Part shown: positions 52,149-61,278 of the stretch, piece by piece
Layout of the letters: every line of letters starts with the position of its first letter
Position numbering within the stretch: position 1 is the first letter of the stretch
Assembly: GCA_016234655.1 (NCBI GenBank)
Contig: JACRAU010000015.1
Location: 62,001-126,000, forward strand
Reading direction: 5' to 3'
From: Betaproteobacteria bacterium
GTDB lineage: Bacteria > Pseudomonadota > Gammaproteobacteria > Burkholderiales > Thiobacillaceae
DNA: 64,000 bases
Program-made: the position numbers and the translations under genes
The notes under the pieces: model-generated
The model's input: the letters and a program-made list of their open reading frames with translations, nothing else
Told to the model about the DNA's origin: nothing
Databases searched by the model: none

Positions 52149-54293
52149 ATGCGCGCTTGGCTCATTTTGTTGCTATTGCCGTTGGCTGCCTGCCATGGCC
52201 CGGCCAACAGCCCCTATCCGGCGGAGCAGCCCGGCCAAAACATCCTGTATTCGGCCTTTTCCGAGCGGCCCAAGCACCTCGACCCGGCCCGTTCCTACAG
52301 CGAGAACGAGGCGGTGTTCACCGGCCAGATTTACGAGCCGCCGCTGCAATACCACTACCTCAAACGGCCCTACGAACTGGAGCCGCTGACCGCCTCGGCC
52401 ATGCCGCGCGTGACTTACCACGCGGCCGACGGTCGCAGCCTGCCGGAGGCGGCGCCGATCTCGGCCATCGCCTATACGGTCTATGAAATCCGGATCCGGC
52501 CGGACATCCGCTATCAGCCGCACCCGTGCTTTGCCCAACGGCCGGACGGCTCGCCGCGCTATGTGCCGCTCGCCCCGACGGAACTGGCGCGAATCGAGCG
52601 CTTCGCCGACTTCCAGGAGACCGGCAGTCGCGAGCTCATCGCCGCCGACTACGTCTACCAGATCAAACGCTTGGCCAACCCGCGCCTGAGCTCGCCGATC
52701 TTCGGCCTGATGGCGGAGTACATCGTCGGCCTCAAGGACTATGGCGCAACCTTGGCCAAGGCTGCGAAAGGCCTGCCGCGCGAGGCCTATCTCGATCTCG
52801 ATCGCTACCCCTTGGCCGGGGCCGAGGTGGTGGACCGCTACACCTACCGGGTGAAGATCAAGGGCAAATACCCGCAGTTCGCCTATTGGCTGGCGATGCC
52901 GTTCTTCGCGCCGGTGCCGGCCGAGGCCGAGCGCTTCTACAGCCAGCCGGGCATGGCGGAACGCAACTTCTCGCTCGATTGGCAGCCGGTGGGCACCGGG
53001 CCGTTCTATCTGGCCGAGAACGATCCCAACCGGGTGATGCGCCTCAAGCGCAATCCCCATTTCCACGAGGAGTTCTACCCGGCCGAGGGCGAGCCCGGCG
53101 ACCGGGCCGAAGGACTGCTTGAGGACAGCGGCAAACGACTGCCCTTGCTCGACCAGGCGATCTACCGGCTGGAGAAGGAAGACATCCCGTATTGGACCAA
53201 ATTCCTCCAGGGCTATTACGACAGCTCGGGCATCGGCTCCGACACCTTCGACCAGGCCATCCGCATCGGACCCGACGGACGGCCCGACCTTACGCCCGAG
53301 ATGCGCGCGCGCGGCATCGAACTGTCCACCGCCGTGCGCACCACGATCTGGTATGTCGGCTTCAATATGCGCGACCCGGCCCTGGGCGGCCTGGGCGATT
53401 CCGCGCGTAAGCTGCGCCAGGCGATCTCCGTCGCGCTGGATTACGAGGAGTTCATCTCCATCTTCCTCAATGGCCGCGGCATCCCGGCCCAAGGGCCATT
53501 GCCGCCGGGCATCTACGGCCACCGCGAGGGCGAGGCGGGGATCAACCCGGTGGCCTATCGCTGGCAAGACGGCCGGCCGCTGCGGCGCGGCATCGACGAG
53601 GCCAAGCGCCTGCTGGCCGAGGCCGGCTATCCCGGCGGCCGCGAGGCGGGCACGGGCCGGCCGCTGACGTTCTATCTCGACACCATGGCCAGCGGGCCGG
53701 AGTCGAAATCGCGCCTGGATTGGTACCGCAAGCAGTTTGAGAGGCTCGGCGTGCAGTTGGTGATCCGTTCCACCGACTACAACCGCTTTCAGGACAAGAT
53801 GCTTAAGGGTAACGCCCAGATCTTCGAGTGGGGCTGGAACGCCGATTACCCGGACCCGGAGAATTTCCTGTTCCTGCTCTATGGGCCGAACCGGAAGGTG
53901 GGCCAGAACGGCGAGAACGCGGCCAACTACGCCAATGCGGAATTCGACCGGTTGTTCGTACAGATGAAGGACATGGCCAACGGCCCGGCCCGTCAGGCCC
54001 TGATCGACCGCATGGTCGCGATCGCCCGGCACGACGCGCCCTGGGTCTTCGCCTACTTCCCCAAGAGCTTCGGCTTGCGCCATGCCTGGGTGAAGAACGG
54101 CAAGCCCAACCTGATGGCGAACAACACCTTGAAATACCGCCGCGTGGAGCCGGCGCGGCGCGTGGACTACCAAGGCCGATGGAACCGTCCCGTGTGGTGG
54201 CCGCTGCTCGCGACCTTGTTGCTGCTGCTGGCGACCGCCGTGCCGGCCGTGCGCGCCTATCGGCGCCGGCAGCAGGCCGCCGCCAGGAATTGA
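52149..54293 (+). CDS. Peptide ABC transporter substrate-binding lipoprotein with C-terminal membrane anchor
   Basis: A 714-residue family 5 extracellular solute-binding protein. It starts MRAWLILLLLPLAACHGP, a lipoprotein signal with lipobox LAAC (Cys15). PKHLDPARSYSENEAVFTGQIYEPP, YAKFPEYPQFAYW-like KGKYPQFAYWLAMPF and VGTGPFYLAENDPNRVMRLKRNPHF are typical of the oligopeptide/YejA class. Unusually, the C-terminus ends in a hydrophobic helix WWPLLATLLLLLATAVPAV and a basic RAYRRRQQAAARN tail, so the protein may be anchored at both ends. It belongs with the permease and ATPase genes at 55424-59759 but a minus-strand gene lies between. Confidence 0.88.
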   Translation: MRAWLILLLLPLAACHGPANSPYPAEQPGQNILYSAFSERPKHLDPARSYSENEAVFTGQIYEPPLQYHYLKRPYELEPLTASAMPRVTYHAADGRSLPEAAPISAIAYTVYEIRIRPDIRYQPHPCFAQRPDGSPRYVPLAPTELARIERFADFQETGSRELIAADYVYQIKRLANPRLSSPIFGLMAEYIVGLKDYGATLAKAAKGLPREAYLDLDRYPLAGAEVVDRYTYRVKIKGKYPQFAYWLAMPFFAPVPAEAERFYSQPGMAERNFSLDWQPVGTGPFYLAENDPNRVMRLKRNPHFHEEFYPAEGEPGDRAEGLLEDSGKRLPLLDQAIYRLEKEDIPYWTKFLQGYYDSSGIGSDTFDQAIRIGPDGRPDLTPEMRARGIELSTAVRTTIWYVGFNMRDPALGGLGDSARKLRQAISVALDYEEFISIFLNGRGIPAQGPLPPGIYGHREGEAGINPVAYRWQDGRPLRRGIDEAKRLLAEAGYPGGREAGTGRPLTFYLDTMASGPESKSRLDWYRKQFERLGVQLVIRSTDYNRFQDKMLKGNAQIFEWGWNADYPDPENFLFLLYGPNRKVGQNGENAANYANAEFDRLFVQMKDMANGPARQALIDRMVAIARHDAPWVFAYFPKSFGLRHAWVKNGKPNLMANNTLKYRRVEPARRVDYQGRWNRPVWWPLLATLLLLLATAVPAVRAYRRRQQAAARN

Positions 54294-54296
54294 TGG

Positions 54297-55292
54297 TTAT
54301 TGTGCGGCCCGGTTGGCGGCGGCGCGGGCGCGCAGCCAGTCTTGCAGCGACTCATGCTGCCGATACTGGTGGGTGGCCAGGAAGGTCAGCAGGCCGCCGC
54401 TGAAATGTTCGGCCGTCAGGTGGTCTTCATAGCGCAGGATTTCCTTGCCGCTGCGATCGAAAAACACGATGGTCGGTGTTTGCTGGATATCGAGACCGAG
54501 CGCGAGTTCCGCCTCGCTGGTTTTCTTGCCGGTCAAGTCTTGTAGTGTCTTCTTTCCGGCGGTATCGATGCGCACCACGGCGTAGTGCTCGGTCAACAAT
54601 TTGACCGTATCGCCGTCCATGAACTTGCGGTCATGCAGCTGCTGGCAGTCCGCGCAATTTTCCTGCTCGAACAACAGGGCGAGGATTTTGTCCTGCGCCC
54701 AGGTCTGCTCGGCCAAGGCCTTCAGGTCGTCGGTCTTGGCGAAGAAGGGCTCGTCGATCAGGCCGGCCTTGGCGGTTTTTCGCGCCTGCCGTGCGGCGTA
54801 ATCCTTGAAGCCCGTCTTCTGGTAGGCCCGGCTGGACAGGTAATCGAGTTCCATCTTGAATTGTTCCTGCGTGTGCAGGCCGGCCATGCGGTAAATCTCC
54901 TTGCCCTTGGCATCGTAGAAGGCGATGGTGGGCGAGAACTGCACGCCGATTTTGCGGGCGAACGCCTTTTCGGTCATGGCCTCGCCCGTGAAGCCGGTCA
55001 CCTCGCGGCCGCCCCAGATGTCGAGTTGGATCACGTCGAAGCCCTTCTTGATGCCGGCGACGATGGCCTTGTCCTTGAAATGGAGTTGATGCAGCTTGGC
55101 GCAATAGGGGCAACCTTCTTGCTCGTAGAGCACCATCAAGATGCGGCCGGCCTTGCTTGCTTCGGCCAGGTCGTCTGGCAGGTTGAGGAAGGAATCCTTG
55201 ATGAACGGTTGCGAGCCCAAGGCCCAGGCCGATCCGTGGCAGAACAGGGCAGCGAGCAGCCAGAACAGGCGCAGCTTACGTAGGACATGCAT
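54297..55292 (-). CDS. Exported tandem thioredoxin-fold protein (SoxW-like)
   Basis: A 331-residue exported protein with signal peptide (MHVLRKLRLFWLLAALFCHGSAWA) and two thioredoxin-like domains. The first has EQEGCPYCAKLH (Cys61, Cys64) with cis-Pro in QFSPTIAFYDAKG; the second has EQENCADCQQLH (Cys213, Cys216) with QQTPTIVFFDRSG. Each resembles SoxW/thioredoxin_2-type thiol reductases seen in sulfur-oxidising bacteria. It may reduce or isomerise disulfides in the periplasm. The start at 55292 follows ggagctcc. It lies convergent to the lipoprotein gene (three bases apart) and diverges from the permease gene. Confidence 0.85.
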   Translation of the reverse strand: MHVLRKLRLFWLLAALFCHGSAWALGSQPFIKDSFLNLPDDLAEASKAGRILMVLYEQEGCPYCAKLHQLHFKDKAIVAGIKKGFDVIQLDIWGGREVTGFTGEAMTEKAFARKIGVQFSPTIAFYDAKGKEIYRMAGLHTQEQFKMELDYLSSRAYQKTGFKDYAARQARKTAKAGLIDEPFFAKTDDLKALAEQTWAQDKILALLFEQENCADCQQLHDRKFMDGDTVKLLTEHYAVVRIDTAGKKTLQDLTGKKTSEAELALGLDIQQTPTIVFFDRSGKEILRYEDHLTAEHFSGGLLTFLATHQYRQHESLQDWLRARAAANRAAQ

Positions 55293-55423
55293 GGGGAGCT
55301 CCATTGTTTTGATTGGGTCGCGATCCATGTTTCCAGCATTGGCGCATGGCCGCAATGTGCATATCGGCAGTGGGCGTCGCGGGGCATGGTGACGGCCGAT
55401 GTCCGTTGGTATGATGCCTGTCC

Positions 55424-56401
55424 ATGCTGGCCTATATCGTTCGCCGAATCCTCTATGCCATCCCGATCCTGATCGGGGTCAATCTGCTTACCTTCGCCTT
55501 GTTTTTCGTGGTCAACACGCCGGACGACATGGCGCGCATCCATCTCGGGGCCAAGCATGTCACGCCGGAGGCGATCGAGCGCTGGAAGACGGAACACGGC
55601 TACGACAAGCCGCTGTTCTTCAACACGGCGGCACAGGGCGTGGCCAAGGTCGGCGATACCCTGTTCGTCGACAAGTCGCTCAAGCTGTTCGCCTTTTCTT
55701 TCGGCCAGGCCGACGACGGCCGCGACATCGCGCGCGAGATCGGTAGCCGCATGTGGCCCAGCCTGGCCATCGCCCTGCCGACCTTCTTGGTCGGTCTGCT
55801 GGCCTACATCGGTTTCGCCCTGGTCATGGTGTTCTTCCGCGCCAGCTATCTCGATTTCGCCGGCGTGGTGCTGTGCGTGGTGTTGATGTCGATCTCCGGC
55901 CTGTTCTACATCATCGGCGGCCAGTTCCTGCTGGGAAAATTGTGGCACCTGGTGCCGGTGTCGGGTTTCGAGCCGGGCTGGGCCGGGCTGAAATTCCTGC
56001 TGCTGCCGGTGCTGGTCGGCGTGGTCTCCGGCCTGGGCGACTCCAGCCGCTTCTACCGCACCCTGTTCCTGGAGGAAATCCACAAGGATTACGTCCGCAC
56101 CGCCCGGGCCAAGGGCCTGTCCGAGCGGGTGGTGCTGTTCCGCCACGTGCTCGGCAACGCCATGATCCCCATCCTCACCGGCGCGGTGGTGGTGATCCCC
56201 CGCCTGTTCCTCGGCAGCCTGATCGTCGAGTCCTTCTTCGGCATTCCCGGTCTCGGCAGCTACACCATCGATGCCATCCAGGCCCAGGATTTCGCCATCG
56301 TTAGGGCCATGGTCTTCCTGGGCTCGGTGCTCTACATCCTGGGCCTGTTGCTGACCGACTTGTCCTATACCGTGGTCGACCCGAGGGTGAGGCTGGAATG
56401 A
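55424..56401 (+). CDS. Peptide ABC transporter permease (DppB/OppB/YejB type)
   Basis: A 325-residue inner-membrane permease starting LAYIVRRILYAIPILIGVNLLTFALFF, the standard DppB opening. Six helices are visible. The EAA coupling loop reads EEIHKDYVRTARAKGLSERVVLFRHVLGNAMIPI. FGIPGLGSYTIDAIQAQDF is another family block. Between the first helix and the core is a periplasmic loop of about 80 residues. It overlaps the next permease gene by four bases. Confidence 0.93.
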   Translation: MLAYIVRRILYAIPILIGVNLLTFALFFVVNTPDDMARIHLGAKHVTPEAIERWKTEHGYDKPLFFNTAAQGVAKVGDTLFVDKSLKLFAFSFGQADDGRDIAREIGSRMWPSLAIALPTFLVGLLAYIGFALVMVFFRASYLDFAGVVLCVVLMSISGLFYIIGGQFLLGKLWHLVPVSGFEPGWAGLKFLLLPVLVGVVSGLGDSSRFYRTLFLEEIHKDYVRTARAKGLSERVVLFRHVLGNAMIPILTGAVVVIPRLFLGSLIVESFFGIPGLGSYTIDAIQAQDFAIVRAMVFLGSVLYILGLLLTDLSYTVVDPRVRLE

Positions 56402-57807
56402 GTTTGCCGTTCCAGCCGGAAATCCTCTGGAGCGATGCGCTGCTGTTCGTGCTGCTGGCGGCGGTGTCGGCCTTCGTGCTGCATGTGCGGCGGCACGAAC
56501 ACCTGTGCGTGCCCTGGCTGCGCGTGGCGCAAAGCCGCATCGGCATGGCGGCGGCGGTGATCCTGGCCGTGTACGCCGCGATTGGCGTGCTCGACTCCTT
56601 GCATTTCCGCCCGGCCCTGCCGGCCGAGGCGGGACAGCCGCTGCGCTATGGCAACGAGGTGCGCTCCGTGCTGGATGTCGTTGCCGAGCCCTTGCGCACG
56701 CGGGTGGAAAAGACCTATTCGGAACCCTTTGCGCTGCATCTCTATGCCAAGGAAAACCTGACCCTGGCCGATGGCCGCCAGGTGCGCGACTACCCGCGCC
56801 TGAAGCACGGCGGCGCCCATTTGGCGGATGAACGCGAGCGGGCAGGGGACATCGCCCGGCGTGCGATAGTCGGTGGCTTGTGGGGCGCGGGGCTGGCGTT
56901 CGGCCTATGGTTACTGCTTGGCTTGAGCCAAGTTCGCCGTGGCCGGGGCGTGGCCACGGCCACGGCGCGGATGCTCCATGCCCAAGAGTGGGCGGCCTGG
57001 CGCACGGCGCTGATCGCCTTGAGCCTGCTGCTGGTGCTGGGCGGCGTGTTGGTGCAGCTTGCCGGCCACTATCACATCCTGGGCACCGACAAGGTCGGCC
57101 AGGACGTGTTCTATCTTTCCTTGAAAAGCATACGCACCGGCCTGTTGATCGGCACGCTGACCACGCTGATCATGCTGCCCTTCGCCTTGTTCCTCGGCGT
57201 CGCGGCCGGTTATTACGGCGGCCGGGTCGACGATTTGATCCAGTATGTCTACACGACCCTGAACTCCATCCCCGGCGTGCTGCTGATCGCGGCGGCGGTG
57301 CTGGTGGCGCAGGTCTACATCGAAACCCATGCGGAACTGTTCGACACCGCCGCCGCCCGCTCCGATCTGCGTCTGGTCTTCCTCTGCGCCATCCTCGGCG
57401 TGACCAGTTGGACCGGCCTGGCCCGGCTGTTGCGCGGCGAGACCCTGAAGCTGCGCGAGCTGGAATACATCCAGGCGGCGCGCGCCTTCGGCGTCACGCA
57501 TCTGCGCATCCTGTCGCGCCATATCCTGCCCAATGTCGGCCATCTGGTGCTGATCACCGTGGTCATCGATTTCTCCGGCCTGGTGCTGGCCGAGGCGGTG
57601 CTGTCCTATGTCGGGGTCGGGGTCGATCCGGCCATGGCGAGCTGGGGCAATATGATCAACGGCGCCCGCCTGGAGCTGGCGCGCGAGCCCATGGTCTGGT
57701 GGCAGTTGGCCGCCGCCTTCCTGTTCATGTTCGTGCTGGTGCTGTCGGCCAACCTGTTTGCCGACAGCGTGCGCGAGGCCTTCGATCCGAGAGCGGAACA
57801 ACGATGA
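56398..57807 (+). CDS. Peptide ABC transporter permease (DppC/OppC/YejE type) with long N-terminal extension
   Basis: A 469-residue permease, well above the usual ~300-340. The first ~200 residues add three extra hydrophobic segments (about 13-30, 49-66, 157-176) with a periplasmic section of about 85 residues (PALPAEAGQPLRYGNEVRSV onwards). The canonical DppC core then follows: HYHILGTDKVGQDVFYLSL, the EAA loop LKLRELEYIQAARAFGVTHLRILSRHILPN, and VLSYVGVGVDPAMASWGNMI. It overlaps both neighbours in ATGA style. What the extension does is unknown. Confidence 0.9.
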   Translation: MSLPFQPEILWSDALLFVLLAAVSAFVLHVRRHEHLCVPWLRVAQSRIGMAAAVILAVYAAIGVLDSLHFRPALPAEAGQPLRYGNEVRSVLDVVAEPLRTRVEKTYSEPFALHLYAKENLTLADGRQVRDYPRLKHGGAHLADERERAGDIARRAIVGGLWGAGLAFGLWLLLGLSQVRRGRGVATATARMLHAQEWAAWRTALIALSLLLVLGGVLVQLAGHYHILGTDKVGQDVFYLSLKSIRTGLLIGTLTTLIMLPFALFLGVAAGYYGGRVDDLIQYVYTTLNSIPGVLLIAAAVLVAQVYIETHAELFDTAAARSDLRLVFLCAILGVTSWTGLARLLRGETLKLRELEYIQAARAFGVTHLRILSRHILPNVGHLVLITVVIDFSGLVLAEAVLSYVGVGVDPAMASWGNMINGARLELAREPMVWWQLAAAFLFMFVLVLSANLFADSVREAFDPRAEQR

Positions 57808-59759
57808 CCTCCGGCCTGTTGCTCCGTGATCTGCGGGTGGAGATCGCCGCCGGTGATCGGCGGCTCATGCCGGTGGATGGCGTGTCGCTGGAGATCGGCC
57901 CGCACGAATGCGTGGCCCTGCTGGGCGAATCCGGCTGCGGCAAATCGCTCACCGCCTTGGCCCTGATGCGCCTGCTGCCGGATGGCCTGGCCATTACCGG
58001 CGGCGAGGCCCGGCTCGACGGCACCGACCTGTTCGCGCTGCCCGAGCGCGCGATGCAGACCGTGCGCGGCGGCCGATTGGCCATGGTCTTCCAAGAGCCG
58101 ATGCTCAGTCTGAACCCGGTGCTGACCGTCGCCCGGCAGATCGCCGAGGCCTTGGCCGTGCATCGGGGCATGCGGGGCGGCGCGGCCAAGGCCGAGATCG
58201 AACGGTTGTTGCTGGCGGTCGGCCTGCCGGCCGAGCTGGCCGCGAGCTACCCCTTCCAACTCTCCGGCGGCCAGCGCCAGCGGGCCTTGATCGCGACCAT
58301 GCTGGCGGGCGAGCCGCGTTTTCTGATCGCGGACGAGCCGACCACCGCGCTGGATGTCACGGTGCAGGCCCAGATACTGCGCCTGCTCAAGCAGTTGCAG
58401 GCCGAGCGCGGCATGGGCCTGTTGCTCATCACGCACGATCTCGACGTGGCGCGGGACATGGCCGACCGCGTGGCCATCATGTATGCCGGCGAGGTGGTCG
58501 AGTGGGCCGCGCGCGACGTGCTGTATGGACGGCCTTTCCATCCCTATACGCAGAAGCTGTTCAGCGTCTTGCCGTCGACTCAACGGCGCGGCGAGCGCCT
58601 GGACCATATTCCGGGCAGCGTGCCGCCGTTGGGCACGGCGTTTTCCGGTTGCCGCTTCCAGGAGCGCTGCCCGCAAGTTTGGGCGCGCTGCCAGCAAGAG
58701 GCGCCGGGCCTGTATGAGCTGCAAGCGGGGCATCGCGTCCGCTGCCACTTGGCCGTCGAGGACCGGCCCGGCGTGGCCCAGGCCAAGCCGTCGATCGTGG
58801 CAGGGGCGACGGCGGATCGTGCGCCCTTGTTGCAGGTGCGGGGCCTCGCGCTGCATTTCCCCATTCGCCGGGGCCTATTCCGCCGGAGCGTCGGCGCGGT
58901 CAAGGCGGTCGACGGCGTGTCGCTCGAGCTTCGGGCCGGCGAGACCCTGGCGCTGGTCGGCGAGTCGGGCTGCGGCAAGAGCACGCTGGCGCGCGGCATC
59001 CTGCGCCTGATCGAGCCGACCGCCGGCAGCGTGCGGCTGGGCGACGAGGAGGTCGGCCGCTTGAGCGGCGAGGCTTTACGTAAAAAACGGGCCGAGATGC
59101 AGATCGTGTTCCAAGACCCCTTTGCCTCGCTCAACCCGCGCATGCGCGTGGGCGAGGTCTTGGAGGAGGGCTTGCAGGCCCTGCGGCCGGAAGTCGGCAA
59201 GGCCGAGCGCAAAGAGCGGGTCGCGCGCTTGCTGGAACAGGTGGGCCTGGATGCGAGCGCCGCGCTGCGCTATCCGCATGCCTTCTCCGGCGGCCAGCGC
59301 CAGCGCATCGCGATCGCGCGGGCCTTGGCGGTGGCGCCCAAGCTGCTGATCTGCGACGAGCCGACCAGCGCGCTCGATGTCTCGGTCCAGGCCCAAATCC
59401 TGAACCTGTTGAAGGACCTGCAACGCGAGCATGGCCTGGCCTATCTGTTCATCAGCCACAACCTGGCCGTGGTGGCCTATCTCGCGCACCGGGTGGCGGT
59501 GATGTATCGCGGCCGTATCGTCGAGGAGGGCGAAGCGGCGAGCGTCATGGCCCGGCCCTTGCATCCGTATACCCGGCTGTTGTTGGCATCGGCGCCCGGT
59601 CAGGGCCTGCCGCGCGATGCGGTATTTTCGGAGAGGTTCGCCCAGGTCGGCTGCCCGTTCGCGCCGCGTTGCGGCGAGGCCAAGCCGATCTGTGCCGAGC
59701 GAAACCCTGCCTTGGGCGAATGGCAAGACCGGCGCGTGGCCTGCCATTTGTACGGCTAG
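57804..59759 (+). CDS. Fused double ATPase of a peptide ABC transporter (DppD-DppF/YejF type)
   Basis: A 651-residue protein with two complete ABC ATPases. The first has [53 protein letters not shown]; the second has [51 protein letters not shown]. Each half ends with the oligopeptide-type C-terminal cysteine motif ([32 protein letters not shown]), which may bind an Fe-S cluster or metal as reported for some Dpp ATPases. E. coli YejF is likewise fused. The start at 57804 overlaps the permease stop. The stop shares CTAG with the convergent mltD stop. Confidence 0.93.
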   Translation: MTSGLLLRDLRVEIAAGDRRLMPVDGVSLEIGPHECVALLGESGCGKSLTALALMRLLPDGLAITGGEARLDGTDLFALPERAMQTVRGGRLAMVFQEPMLSLNPVLTVARQIAEALAVHRGMRGGAAKAEIERLLLAVGLPAELAASYPFQLSGGQRQRALIATMLAGEPRFLIADEPTTALDVTVQAQILRLLKQLQAERGMGLLLITHDLDVARDMADRVAIMYAGEVVEWAARDVLYGRPFHPYTQKLFSVLPSTQRRGERLDHIPGSVPPLGTAFSGCRFQERCPQVWARCQQEAPGLYELQAGHRVRCHLAVEDRPGVAQAKPSIVAGATADRAPLLQVRGLALHFPIRRGLFRRSVGAVKAVDGVSLELRAGETLALVGESGCGKSTLARGILRLIEPTAGSVRLGDEEVGRLSGEALRKKRAEMQIVFQDPFASLNPRMRVGEVLEEGLQALRPEVGKAERKERVARLLEQVGLDASAALRYPHAFSGGQRQRIAIARALAVAPKLLICDEPTSALDVSVQAQILNLLKDLQREHGLAYLFISHNLAVVAYLAHRVAVMYRGRIVEEGEAASVMARPLHPYTRLLLASAPGQGLPRDAVFSERFAQVGCPFAPRCGEAKPICAERNPALGEWQDRRVACHLYG

Positions 59760-61153
59760 CTGTTGGTCGGGATGGTGAGCTTGGTGCCGGGCCGCAAGGG
59801 CTCGGTGGTGGCCTGGTTGAATTGGCGGAGGTCCGACACCTTGACCTTGTAGCGCTTGGCCAGGCGTTTCAGCGTATCGCCCTTGCGTACCGTGTGGGTG
59901 CGGTGACGGGCCTGCTGCTTGGCGGTTTTTGCGCGCTGTTTGGCCTCGCTGGCGCGGACCGGCGGTGCCGGGTCGAGCCGAGGCGGCTCGCTCATGGCCT
60001 GGCTCGGTTTGCCGTTCGCCGCCGGCACCACGAGCGTCTGCGCATTGGCGACCTTGCCGCGCCAGAGCTTGACCGGGTTGTGTTCCTTCAACCATTCGAG
60101 CGAGACGCCGAACTTGGCGGCGATGGCGCTCGCCATTTCGCCGCGCTTGGCGCGGTATTCCTGCAATTGGTTGCGCTCGCCCAGGCGTTGCAGGTTGTAA
60201 TGGAAGGTTTCGACCTTGTCGGCCGGCAGCAGCAGCACGCCCGGCGTGTCGGTGTGGATCACCTTGCGTTGATAGCCGGGGTTCAGCGATATGAAGCCCT
60301 CCAGGTCCATCTCGGCCAGCTTGGCCGCATGGCGCGCCTCCATCGGCCGATTCAAGGCGACCTGCATGAAGTAGGGTTCGTTGGCGATGCTCTCGAGCGT
60401 GATGCCGAATTGCCGCGGGTCGCGCACGATGTTGCGGACGGCGAGCAGCTTAGGCACGTAGTGTTTGGTCTCGGTCGGCAGGTTCAGGCTGGCGTAATCG
60501 GTATCGAGGCCTTTGGCCTTGTTGCGGGCGATGGCGCGGCCGACGCAGCCCTCGCCGCAGTTGTAGGCGGCCAGGGCCAGTTGCCAATCGCCGAACATCG
60601 CATGGAGCTGCTGTAGATAATCGAGCGCGGCATCGGTGGCGGCGAGCACGTCCTTGCGACCGTCGTACCAGCCGTTCTGGCGCAAGCCGTAGACGCGGCC
60701 GGTGGACGGGATGAATTGCCAGATGCCGGAGGCGTTTTGCGGCGATACGGCCAGCGGGTTGTAGGCCGACTCGATCATCGGCAGCAAGGCGATCTCCATC
60801 GGCATGCCGCGCTTTTCCACCTCTTCCACGATATGGAACAGGTAGAGCCGGCTGCGTTCCACGGTGCGGGCGATATAGGCGGGGCGGTCGGCATACCAGG
60901 CCTCGTGGACGCGCACGAGGCCGATATTGTTGTCGTCCATGGCCAAGCCGGCGCGAATGCGCTCCCAGAGGTCGACGCGGCTACCGGGTTCGTTGAGGCT
61001 GGAGGGATGGGCCAGCGAGTAGCTGATCTTCAGCTCGGAGCCGGTCGTGGCCTGCGGTTTCGATTCCGTGGCGCGGACGGCCTGCGAAAAGGCGAGGCAG
61101 CCCGTGAGCAGGCAGAAGGAGAGAATCTGGCATGTTGCCGCTTTTCTTAGCAT
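59756..61153 (-). CDS. mltD: Membrane-bound lytic murein transglycosylase D with LysM
   Basis: A 465-residue exported transglycosylase. The signal peptide is MLRKAATCQILSFCLLTGCLAFSQA; LTGC could be a lipobox. The SLT domain (about 115-240) contains MEIALLPMIESAYNPLAVSPQNASGIWQFIPSTGR, with the catalytic Glu in the MIESAYNP motif, and LALAAYNCGEGCVGRAI. A degenerate LysM-like stretch near 330-380 is followed by a clear C-terminal LysM (HTVRKGDTLKRLAKRYKVKV). It trims peptidoglycan to 1,6-anhydro products. Like E. coli it adjoins gloB, and gloB is upstream here. Confidence 0.93.
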   Translation of the reverse strand: MLRKAATCQILSFCLLTGCLAFSQAVRATESKPQATTGSELKISYSLAHPSSLNEPGSRVDLWERIRAGLAMDDNNIGLVRVHEAWYADRPAYIARTVERSRLYLFHIVEEVEKRGMPMEIALLPMIESAYNPLAVSPQNASGIWQFIPSTGRVYGLRQNGWYDGRKDVLAATDAALDYLQQLHAMFGDWQLALAAYNCGEGCVGRAIARNKAKGLDTDYASLNLPTETKHYVPKLLAVRNIVRDPRQFGITLESIANEPYFMQVALNRPMEARHAAKLAEMDLEGFISLNPGYQRKVIHTDTPGVLLLPADKVETFHYNLQRLGERNQLQEYRAKRGEMASAIAAKFGVSLEWLKEHNPVKLWRGKVANAQTLVVPAANGKPSQAMSEPPRLDPAPPVRASEAKQRAKTAKQQARHRTHTVRKGDTLKRLAKRYKVKVSDLRQFNQATTEPLRPGTKLTIPTNS

Positions 61154-61196
61154 GTGTTCAAGATCAAGCCGTGCCGGCCATCTCCTTAAATTCGAG

Positions 61197-61226
61197 ATTA
61201 TCGTTGAATTCGTATATTGCTCACAA
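61197..61226 (-). promoter_or_regulatory. Possible sigma-70 promoter of mltD
   Basis: On the minus strand, TTGTGA (61226-61221) and GATAAT (61202-61197) are separated by 18 bases in an unusually AT-rich stretch, about 45 bases before the mltD start. Confidence 0.45.
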
Positions 61227-61278
61227 ACCGATGGTTGCACTGCATTCTTAATTTAGTCCAGACAAATGGACTTGTAAT

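Noticed and set aside
61255-61276. A terminator for gloB at agtcca...tggact
   Set aside because: The stem is only six bases and no T tract follows it on the minus strand.
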